Shown: positions 1 through 6,389 of the stretch, piece by piece
How positions within the stretch are numbered: position 1 is the first letter of the stretch
Layout of the letters: every line of letters begins with the position of its first letter
Origin: CAZPRY01 sp964589175
GTDB lineage: Bacteria; Fidelibacterota; UBA2242
DNA length: 11,791 nucleotides
NCBI GenBank assembly: GCA_964589175.1
Contig: CAZPRY010000083.1
Span: forward strand, 1-11,791
Direction: 5' to 3'
Notes under the pieces: generated by a model
What the model was told of the DNA's origin: nothing
The model's input: only the letters and a program-made list of their open reading frames with translations
Database searches by the model: none
Program-made: the position numbers and the translations under genes

Positions 1-95
1 GTGTGAGCAAGTTCGGGGCCCAGGTTGACTACGCTTATACGCCGTACGGCATCTTCGATAATGTGCAGCGTTTTACGATTAGATTCTCACTGTAG
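1..95 (+). CDS. PorV/PorQ-family outer-membrane protein, C-terminal fragment (cut by window edge)
   Basis: Only the last 30 residues are visible. The first complete codon is at 3-5 and the stop is TAG at 93-95. All 30 residues are identical to the C-terminus of the complete PorV-like protein at 5367-6377, including the terminal beta-strand ending in FTIRFSL, typical of an outer-membrane barrel. At DNA level the first 34 bases match that copy exactly. The remaining differences are all synonymous and crowd toward the 3' end. The stop codon overlaps the Shine-Dalgarno of the receptor gene 12 nt downstream, so the two are probably translationally coupled. This is the PorV member of the first module. 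Family assignment rests on identity to the complete copy. Confidence 0.9.
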   Translation, partial: VSKFGAQVDYAYTPYGIFDNVQRFTIRFSL

Positions 96-99
96 GGGA
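94..99 (+). promoter_or_regulatory. Ribosome binding site of receptor A
   Basis: AGGGGA lies 8 nt before the ATG at 108 and overlaps the TAG stop (93-95) of the upstream PorV-like gene. The same arrangement recurs at 6376-6381. This supports the 108 start and suggests coupled translation. Confidence 0.7.
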
Positions 100-107
100 T
101 TTTCAGT

Positions 108-3100
108 ATGCTATGGTATAAAAAAATTTGGATTATAACTTTTATCACCTTGCTGATCGGCCTGCAGCTCTTCGGTGGCACGACCGGTAAAATTACCGGC
201 AACGTCGTGGATGCCGAGTCCGGTTTGCCATTGCCGGGCGCCAATGTGCTGATCGAAGGCACGGTGTTGGGAGGAGCGGCCGATCTGGAAGGGTATTTTG
301 CCATTTTAAATGTCACACCGGGCAGTTACACGGTGCGGGTTTCCATGATCGGGTACGAGGATGTGGTTGTGCAGGATGTCATCGTTAAAATCGATTTGAC
401 AACCACCCAGAGAATCACGATGCGAACAGCGGCCATTGGTTTGGAAGAGGTCGTCGTCGTCGCCAAACGCCCTGTTATAGCGCGGGATGTCTCGGCCAGC
501 GAGTCCAACATCGAAGCCAAGAAGATGGAGTCCATGCCGATCACGTCCGTCACCGATGTTATCGGTTTGCAGGCCGGAGTTCAGGGACTATCGATTCGCG
601 GCGGTGATTCACGCCAGACAGCTTTTATCGTTGATGGATTTATCCAGGCCGACGAGAGGTCGAACATACCGATTACGATTGTCAGCCTCACGACGATCCA
701 GGAAGTGAAAATTCAGACGGGTGGCTTCAATGCGGAGTACGGCAATATTCGTTCCGGTGTGATCAACATTGTAACTCGTGAAGGCGACAAAAACCACTAC
801 ACCGGGGCGATATCGCTGAATATTCGGCCGCCAAAGCAGAAATATTTCGGAAATTCGGTTTATGCTACCGATTCTTATTTCATGCGCTCGTACCTGGATC
901 CGGAGGTGTGCTACAGCGGTACCAACAGCGGCGCCTGGGATCAGCACACACAGGAACAGTATCCGAATTTCGCCGGCTGGGATTTCGTCTCCCAATCGAC
1001 CCTGCTGGATAGCGATCCCTCCAACGATCTGACCCCCGAAGGCGCCATGCGCCTGTTCAAATGGCAACACCGGCGCCAGGGCGATATCAAACGGCCGGAT
1101 TACGTGGTCGATGCCGGATTCGGCGGGCCGGTGCCGTATGTCGGGGATCTTCTGGGCGGATTGCGTTTCTACGCTTCCTACCGGGAGACCCAGGAGATGT
1201 TCATTATTCCACTGACCAGGGATAATTATAAGGAGAACGTCGGGCGTGTAAAGTTGACCTCGGATCTCACCAGAGATATGAAACTAACGCTCACCGGTCA
1301 GTATGGGGAAGAACGTTCCTCTTCGCCCTATGCTTGGACGACGACTCCGACCGGTTCGGTCCTGCGCAGCGATTATGAAATCGCTGATGCAGCCCGGGCA
1401 GAATTACTTTATATGCCGGGCTGGTACAGTCCGGCGGCGGTCTATCGCACGATGCTGGGAGCCCAGTTCAACCATATTCTGTCGTCGAAGACCTACTATG
1501 AAATCAACATCCAGCACAGTATTAACCGCTATGATACCCGCGAAATGGCCCTTCGGGATACTTCAAAAGTAATCGAAGTTCTGCCGGGCTATTACGTGGA
1601 TGAGGCACCTTACGGATTTTGGGGCTATAGCGTTGGGTCGGTAGGCGACAATATCATCCTGGGCGGCTGGATGAACCTGGGACGCGATAAGAGTATTATC
1701 AGCACGACCCAGATGCGCTTCGATTACGTAAGCCAGTTGAATAGACGCAATCAGTTCAAAAGCGGTTTGCAGATGGTCTTTAACGATTATGACATCAATT
1801 CGTCCACGGTCAATCCGGGCATGACGACCTGGAATCGCGATCAAATATACCGGGTAAAACCGTACCGCATCGGCGGCTACGTCCAGGATAAACTGGAATT
1901 TCAGGGATTCGTCGCCAATCTCGGGTTACGCCTGGATTATACCAATGCCAATACCGTATTCTATTCGCTGAACGAATACGACAATATGTACAAGGTCGGC
2001 AACGGGGCGCTCATAGAAGAAGAGGCACCCACCGAAGATGCCAAACCGCGCTGGGCGGTCAGCCCGCGCCTGGGTATTTCGCATCCGATTACAGAGGACT
2101 CGAAACTCTATTTTAACTATGGTCATTTTTACACCGAGCCATCGTCAACCTACCGTTTCCGTATTCAGCGTGAATATAACGGATCGGTGACCTCGATTGG
2201 TAATCCCAATTTGAACCAGGAGAAGACGGTTGCTTACGAAGTCGGATATTCACATAATCTCTTTAATCAGTACCTGATCAATATCGCCGGCTACTATAAG
2301 GATATTACCGACCAGATTGGATGGATTACCTATCAGAACATCAATAGTTCAGTGAATTATTCGAAGTCGGACAATAACAATTACGAAGACATCCGCGGAT
2401 TCGAAATTACCCTGGATAAACGCGCAGGCAACTGGTTTACCGGTTTCGTGAACTATTCTTACATGGTAAGCACTTCCGGTTATTTCGGATTGCAGCGCTA
2501 TTACGAAGATCCGAACCTGCAAAGAGAATACATGATGCAGAACCCGGCGCTGGATCGACCGCATCCGAGACCGTATTTCCGGGCTAACTTCGATCTGCAT
2601 TCACCGGCTGATTTCGGACCCGCGATAGGGGGACTTTATCCGATCGGCGGCTGGAATCTGAATATCCTCGGCACATGGCAAGCCGGATCCTTTACCACTT
2701 ACAACCCGGATTATATTTTAGGTCCCGGGGTAATCAACAACGTGCAGTGGAAAGATACTTATGCGATCGATTTGCGCCTGATCAAGACGATCAGAGTCGC
2801 CGGAACTCAGATTCAGCTCTACGCCGATGTTTCGAACCTGCTTAATACAAAATTCCTCTCCTATGCCGGTTTCGCGGATAGCAGAGACTGGGACAATTAC
2901 GTGAAGTCCTTGAATTTCGATTGGGAAAAAGGCGTTGAACACGGCAATGACCGCATCGGTGAGTATCGCGGTTGGGATGTGGCTTACGATCCGCTGGAGT
3001 CCAATCCGAACAACGATCCGGAGATTGCGGCGCGCAATGACGAGCGCAAGGAGAACAAATCTTATATTGATATGCCCAACTTCCAGACGTTTACATTCCT

Positions 3101-3143
3101 GAATCCAAGAGAAATCAAATTCGGTGTGAAGATATCTTTCTAA
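108..3143 (+). CDS. TonB-dependent receptor with N-terminal carboxypeptidase-regulatory-like domain (module A)
   Basis: This 1011-aa outer-membrane receptor is predicted to import or bind a ligand using energy from TonB-ExbBD. A signal peptide covers about residues 1-24. A CarboxypepD_reg-like beta-sandwich (GKITGNVVD, GYEDVVV) follows at about 27-110. A TonB-box-like LEEVVVVA sits at 112-119. The plug domain spans about 125-226 (IRGG, FIVDGF, GGFNAEYGNIRSG, INIVTREG). The rest, about 230-1011, is the barrel and ends in a terminal Phe. Length and order fit SusC-like receptors, but the neighbour is not a SusD. The start is set by the AGGGGA site at 94-99. Compared with receptor B, the proteins are collinear apart from a net 2-residue indel near residue 505. 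Identity is uneven: complete over residues 22-68 and about 41% over 227-263. The substrate is unknown. The family call is secure; transport rather than pure ligand docking is inferred. Confidence 0.93.
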   Translation: MLWYKKIWIITFITLLIGLQLFGGTTGKITGNVVDAESGLPLPGANVLIEGTVLGGAADLEGYFAILNVTPGSYTVRVSMIGYEDVVVQDVIVKIDLTTTQRITMRTAAIGLEEVVVVAKRPVIARDVSASESNIEAKKMESMPITSVTDVIGLQAGVQGLSIRGGDSRQTAFIVDGFIQADERSNIPITIVSLTTIQEVKIQTGGFNAEYGNIRSGVINIVTREGDKNHYTGAISLNIRPPKQKYFGNSVYATDSYFMRSYLDPEVCYSGTNSGAWDQHTQEQYPNFAGWDFVSQSTLLDSDPSNDLTPEGAMRLFKWQHRRQGDIKRPDYVVDAGFGGPVPYVGDLLGGLRFYASYRETQEMFIIPLTRDNYKENVGRVKLTSDLTRDMKLTLTGQYGEERSSSPYAWTTTPTGSVLRSDYEIADAARAELLYMPGWYSPAAVYRTMLGAQFNHILSSKTYYEINIQHSINRYDTREMALRDTSKVIEVLPGYYVDEAPYGFWGYSVGSVGDNIILGGWMNLGRDKSIISTTQMRFDYVSQLNRRNQFKSGLQMVFNDYDINSSTVNPGMTTWNRDQIYRVKPYRIGGYVQDKLEFQGFVANLGLRLDYTNANTVFYSLNEYDNMYKVGNGALIEEEAPTEDAKPRWAVSPRLGISHPITEDSKLYFNYGHFYTEPSSTYRFRIQREYNGSVTSIGNPNLNQEKTVAYEVGYSHNLFNQYLINIAGYYKDITDQIGWITYQNINSSVNYSKSDNNNYEDIRGFEITLDKRAGNWFTGFVNYSYMVSTSGYFGLQRYYEDPNLQREYMMQNPALDRPHPRPYFRANFDLHSPADFGPAIGGLYPIGGWNLNILGTWQAGSFTTYNPDYILGPGVINNVQWKDTYAIDLRLIKTIRVAGTQIQLYADVSNLLNTKFLSYAGFADSRDWDNYVKSLNFDWEKGVEHGNDRIGEYRGWDVAYDPLESNPNNDPEIAARNDERKENKSYIDMPNFQTFTFLNPREIKFGVKISF
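171..313 (+). repeat. Near-identical block shared by receptor genes A and B (copy 1)
   Basis: This block aligns without gaps to 6453-6595, with 7 mismatches in 143 bases (191, 194, 200, 230, 263, 267, 308). It includes identical runs of 29, 32 and 40 bases. It encodes receptor residues from the end of the signal peptide into the carboxypeptidase-regulatory-like domain, with the same protein in both copies. The signal-peptide codons just before it, and the sequence after it, differ far more. It is therefore a sharply bounded block rather than general similarity. Confidence 0.85.
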
Positions 3144-3152
3144 TTCAAAAAT

Positions 3153-5345
3153 ATGGATCGAAAAATGACATACAGGTTTAAGACCAATCAATCGATACGT
3201 ACAATCAGCGCCTTTCTGCTTTCAATCCTGGCCTGCAGTGCGCTTCTGGCGCAGGTCAGCGAAAATGAGCGACGTTATATCCGCATAGGCGAATTACAGG
3301 ACCATGTCTCGGCCTACGGTTCCGAGCGGGCCTATAACAATAGCTACTATGAAGGAATGCGCTGGCCGGCGGATTATCCCTATACGGATAACGCCGTTAT
3401 TCGCAGAGCGTGGGTCGCGGTGCGAGATTTCACCGATGCAACCGGCCAGAACTGGAATACCTGGGCAACCTATATTTACGCAGGGTATGCACTCAACTCC
3501 ATCTGGCCGATGGAGTTGGAACAGACCGCTAGATTCGATCCGCCCGCAGTGTATGTGGACGGCTCCAACATTACGGCCCCTTATGCGGAAGACGTTGACA
3601 AAATCAATCCGAACCAGATTCCGGACCGGATCGTGAACAATGTGATCAACACGACCAGCGGTCTGACTATAACCCGACGGGTGCGGGCCTTTAGTCAGCA
3701 GTACCATGATGACTATTTTATTAAGGAATTTGTGCTGACGAATACCGGTAATGTGGATAATGATCCCGATATCGAACTGACTACTCCGCTCAAAGGAGTG
3801 CGTTTCGGATGGGGCACCCGTTACAGCGTTTGTCGTGAAGGCGCCGCTAACTCCGATAATCAACAATCCTGGGGCAAACACAGCTGGGTAACCCGCCGGG
3901 GTGAGGATTATCCCGCGCATGTTTCCGATGTTGCCAATTTCACCGAGAATACTCCCCGGTCGCAGCTGGATTGGATCCGGTGCTCCTACAGTTGGCTGGG
4001 ACAATCCGAAGTGGTTGATTACGACATGATCGGTGCGCCGGCCATGAAGGAGAAAGGGCGCTTGTCTTCACCTCAGTTTGCCGGAACCGCGGTACTGCAT
4101 GTCGACAAGGGGCCGCAAGATCAAAGCGACGATCCCAATCAGCCGGTCGTCCTTGGCTGGTATGCTGGGGATACTTATCCTTCCGTCGGCGATGTACGGC
4201 CTACCGATGCAACGAATATGGATCTGGTCTACGAGATGCTGAGCGGGAATTCCTATCCCGACGAGAGCTATGGTGGTTCCAACCGCATGTTCGAAGATAA
4301 TACGACAAGCATTACCGATCCGGTGGATCCGTATATCATTCACGGGGACGGGGGCGGCACCAATGTATGGGTGACCTATGGCCCCTACGATCTGGAACAC
4401 GGTGATAGCATTAAGGTCGTCGAAGTTGAAGCCATAAGCGGCCTGGACCGTGAGAAATGTATCGAGATCGGGCGTCGCTGGAAACAAGCTTATGACAATT
4501 CCGCCGACAACGGTCCGTTTGCATTACCCGACGGCGGTACGACCGATGAAAAAGATCTGTATAAAAATTCCTGGGTTTATACGGGGATGGACTCCATCCT
4601 GCTGACTTTCAGTCGCGCCTTGCGGAACTACAACCTGGGCTATAACATCCCTCAGGCTCCATTACCGCCACCGGCCTTTACGATCAATTCCGGCGGTGAT
4701 AAAATATCGCTGACCTGGGTTGCCAGTGGATCCGAAGGTGAATCCAATTTTGGCGGATATCGTCTCTACCGTGCCATTGGTAAACCCGATACGACCTTCG
4801 AAAGAATCGCGGAGCTTGCGCCGGGTACCTATGCCTATGATGACAAACAGGCCCAGCGTGGACAGTCCTATTATTACTATCTGACGGCGTACAGCAACGG
4901 CTCCGGGAATATGGACGGTGTGGCTAATCCAACCGGTATCCTGGAAAGTGGCCGCTTCTACACCCGCACCAACAAGGCGGCTGTGCTGCAGCGTATGGCA
5001 GGCCAGAACCTGGATGCCATCCGCATCGTACCCAATCCTTTCACTATCAAAGCCAGGAATTATCAATTTATCGGCGAACCGGACAAGATCATGTTTCTGG
5101 ATGTCCCGGCCTATTGCAAGATTCGCATCTTTACCGAAAGAGGCGATCTGATCGATACCATCATCCATGATAACGGCAGCGGTGACCAGTCCTGGAACTC
5201 GATTACATCCGCCAGGCAGGTCGTCGTCAGCGGCGTCTACCTTGTGCATTTCGAAGTTACGCAGGATTATTATAACAGCGCCACCGGCAATCTGCTGTAT
5301 AAAAAGGGTGACTCAACCATTAAGAAACTGCTCATCATCCGATAA
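3153..5345 (+). CDS. Secreted protein with fibronectin-III-like and T9SS-like C-terminal sorting domain (module A)
   Basis: This 730-aa protein is probably surface-exposed. A Sec signal peptide ends at about residue 33 (ALLA before QVSENERR). Residues about 35-500 form a region I cannot assign to a family, with a very conserved stretch near 225-252 containing CREGxANSDNQQSWGKHSW. A fibronectin-III-like domain covers about 505-585 (KISLTW, YRLYR, YYYYLTAY). Residues 623-730 resemble T9SS C-terminal sorting domains: VPNPF at 626-630, IRIFTERGDLIDT, then SGVYL and a KKLLIIR end. The gene lies 9 nt after the receptor. The ATG at 3153 lacks a clear ribosome site, and the in-frame ATG at 3165 is equally plausible with little effect on the signal peptide. 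After the signal peptide its length matches protein B exactly (696 residues from V35). It occupies the position SusD holds beside SusC, but shows no SusD features. Ligand or enzymatic activity is unknown. Confidence 0.88.
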   Translation: MDRKMTYRFKTNQSIRTISAFLLSILACSALLAQVSENERRYIRIGELQDHVSAYGSERAYNNSYYEGMRWPADYPYTDNAVIRRAWVAVRDFTDATGQNWNTWATYIYAGYALNSIWPMELEQTARFDPPAVYVDGSNITAPYAEDVDKINPNQIPDRIVNNVINTTSGLTITRRVRAFSQQYHDDYFIKEFVLTNTGNVDNDPDIELTTPLKGVRFGWGTRYSVCREGAANSDNQQSWGKHSWVTRRGEDYPAHVSDVANFTENTPRSQLDWIRCSYSWLGQSEVVDYDMIGAPAMKEKGRLSSPQFAGTAVLHVDKGPQDQSDDPNQPVVLGWYAGDTYPSVGDVRPTDATNMDLVYEMLSGNSYPDESYGGSNRMFEDNTTSITDPVDPYIIHGDGGGTNVWVTYGPYDLEHGDSIKVVEVEAISGLDREKCIEIGRRWKQAYDNSADNGPFALPDGGTTDEKDLYKNSWVYTGMDSILLTFSRALRNYNLGYNIPQAPLPPPAFTINSGGDKISLTWVASGSEGESNFGGYRLYRAIGKPDTTFERIAELAPGTYAYDDKQAQRGQSYYYYLTAYSNGSGNMDGVANPTGILESGRFYTRTNKAAVLQRMAGQNLDAIRIVPNPFTIKARNYQFIGEPDKIMFLDVPAYCKIRIFTERGDLIDTIIHDNGSGDQSWNSITSARQVVVSGVYLVHFEVTQDYYNSATGNLLYKKGDSTIKKLLIIR
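3494..3518. repeat. Perfect inverted repeat inside secreted-protein gene A
   Basis: Arms CAACTCCATC and GATGGAGTTG (10 bp each) are separated by the 5-base loop TGGCC. It lies inside the most divergent patch of the gene and is absent from the equivalent position in copy B (near 9785). It may be chance; no function is implied. Confidence 0.5.
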
Positions 5346-5351
5346 GCAAGC

Positions 5352-5357
5352 GAAAGG
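5352..5357 (+). promoter_or_regulatory. Ribosome binding site of PorV-like gene B
   Basis: GAAAGG lies 9 nt before the ATG at 5367. The same hexamer and spacing occur before the third PorV start at 11654. The similarity between the two copies begins at this site, while the bases just upstream differ. Confidence 0.65.
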
Positions 5358-5504
5358 CTGCGAACTATGTCGGCAATACCCGAAAAAGCACGTACCCAAC
5401 GACTGTGGATCGGCCTGTTTTGTTGCGTCCTGCTCCTGGCGAACCTCGGTTTTGCGCAGAAGAAATTGGCGCAGACGGGTTTCCAGTTTCTGAGTGTGGC
5501 GACA
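5352..5504 (+). repeat. Near-identical block at the 5' end of PorV-like genes (copy 1)
   Basis: This block aligns without gaps to 11639-11791, with 10 mismatches in 153 bases, including the ribosome binding site and signal peptide. The match continues to the window edge, so its full length is not visible. The signal peptide is unusually well kept at DNA level, in contrast with the diverged signal peptides of the receptors and secreted proteins. Confidence 0.85.
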
Positions 5505-6377
5505 GACGCCCGCGGTGGCGCGCTGGGCAACGCGATGACGACCCTGCAGGCCGGATCGAGTTCGTTGTTTTTCAACCCGGCGGGGATGTCCCGCATGAGC
5601 GGCTTCGTAGATATGAGTGCGACCCAAAACAACTGGATCGCGGACATCGTGCACAACACCTACAGCCTGGCGATCAGTCCGTCGGGCGGTCGCTTTGGTG
5701 TCTTTGGCCTGAGCCTGACCTCGGTGGATTACGGCGAAGTTGAAGGCACGATGGTCTGGGGCAACGAGCAGGGCTATATCGACACGGAACTCATGGAGCC
5801 GACGGCCTTTGCGATCGGCCTGGGTTATGCCAAGGCTCTGACGGACAAGTTTTCGGTAGGCGGTCAGATCAAGTACACGGGCCAGCATCTGGGCCGCAGC
5901 ATGGTGCCGGTGGGCGAGGACAGCCTGACGCTGAAGAAGAACCTGGCGTTTGCGACGGCGATTGATTTCGGAACGATCTACCAGACGGGCTTCAAGAGTC
6001 TGGCTTTCGGCATGTCGGTGCGCAATTTCTCGAACGAGATCAAGTTTGAGAAGGAAGGCTTTCAGTTGCCGCTGACTTTCCGGATCGGCATATCGATGGA
6101 TGTGTTTGATCTGGTGAGCAGCCTGGAGTCGCACGGATTGCTGGTGAGCATCGATGCCTCGCATCCGCGCTCCTACCCGGAGCAGTTGATGGTGGGCCTT
6201 GAATACGACTGGAAAAAGATTTTGTTTCTGCGGGCCGGTTATGTGGGCAATGCCGATGAGAACGATCTGTCGTTTGGTTTCGGTGTGAGCAAGTTCGGGG
6301 CCCAGGTTGACTACGCCTATACACCGTACGGCATTTTCGATAATGTGCAACGCTTTACCATTCGATTTTCGCTATAA
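5367..6377 (+). CDS. PorV/PorQ-family outer-membrane beta-barrel protein (module B)
   Basis: This 336-aa protein is predicted to be an outer-membrane barrel of the FadL-like PorV/PorQ group. In T9SS bacteria PorV carries secreted proteins by their C-terminal domain to the attachment complex. A signal peptide covers residues 1-30 (hydrophobic core about 14-27, cleavage after GFA). The family signature follows: DARGGALGNA at 47-56 and SLFFNPAGM at 66-74. DYGE at 121-124, repeated alternating beta-strands and a C-terminal strand ending FTIRFSL complete the pattern. The start is fixed by GAAAGG at 5352-5357. It sits 21 nt after a CTD-bearing gene and 12 nt before a receptor. Its codons lean to G/C-ending forms (CTG, GCG, ACG, GTG) more than its neighbours do. 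A dedicated shuttle role for the adjacent secreted protein is inferred; PorQ-like or structural roles remain possible. Confidence 0.88.
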   Translation: MSAIPEKARTQRLWIGLFCCVLLLANLGFAQKKLAQTGFQFLSVATDARGGALGNAMTTLQAGSSSLFFNPAGMSRMSGFVDMSATQNNWIADIVHNTYSLAISPSGGRFGVFGLSLTSVDYGEVEGTMVWGNEQGYIDTELMEPTAFAIGLGYAKALTDKFSVGGQIKYTGQHLGRSMVPVGEDSLTLKKNLAFATAIDFGTIYQTGFKSLAFGMSVRNFSNEIKFEKEGFQLPLTFRIGISMDVFDLVSSLESHGLLVSIDASHPRSYPEQLMVGLEYDWKKILFLRAGYVGNADENDLSFGFGVSKFGAQVDYAYTPYGIFDNVQRFTIRFSL

Positions 6378-6381
6378 GGGA
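6376..6381 (+). promoter_or_regulatory. Ribosome binding site of receptor B
   Basis: AAGGGA lies 8 nt before the ATG at 6390 and overlaps the TAA stop (6375-6377) of the PorV-like gene. This is the same geometry as at 94-99 and is consistent with translational coupling. Confidence 0.7.
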
Positions 6382-6389
6382 TATTCTGT

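Larger units (their letters stand above)
1..5345 (+). repeat. Tandem module, copy A (left end outside window)
   Basis: The gene order is PorV tail, receptor, secreted CTD protein. The same order, spacing and orientation recur from 6283 to 11632. Offsets between equivalent start codons are 6282 nt (receptors), 6278 nt (secreted proteins) and 6287 nt (PorV starts at 5367 and 11654). The repeat is old enough that most of the receptor and secreted-protein sequence has diverged while remaining collinear. Confidence 0.92.

Noticed and set aside
35..316. Minus-strand frame whose protein is nearly the same as one at 6317-6586
   Set aside because: The similarity is explained by the near-identical DNA block encoding the receptor N-terminus on the plus strand. 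It is not evidence of a conserved antisense gene.
449..463. GTC trinucleotide run in receptor A, considered as a slippage or phase-variation tract
   Set aside because: It is only about four units long, in frame, and encodes the VVVV of the TonB box. Receptor B encodes the same residues with mixed codons, so a repeat-length switch is not supported.
3153..5345. Secreted protein considered as a SusD/RagB lipoprotein because it follows a SusC-like receptor
   Set aside because: There is no lipobox cysteine at the signal cleavage site and no helical SusD-type sequence. Instead it has a fibronectin-III-like domain and a C-terminal sorting domain.
5343..5366. Module border considered as a transposon or integron-like junction
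   Set aside because: No inverted repeats, attachment-site-like palindromes or target duplications are visible in the 21-nt gaps, and no transposase or integrase is present.
5313..6350. 345-codon open frame on the minus strand opposite the PorV-like gene
   Set aside because: The plus-strand gene has a clear family signature, signal peptide and ribosome site. The antisense frame is open because of G/C-rich third positions and its protein resembles nothing recognisable.
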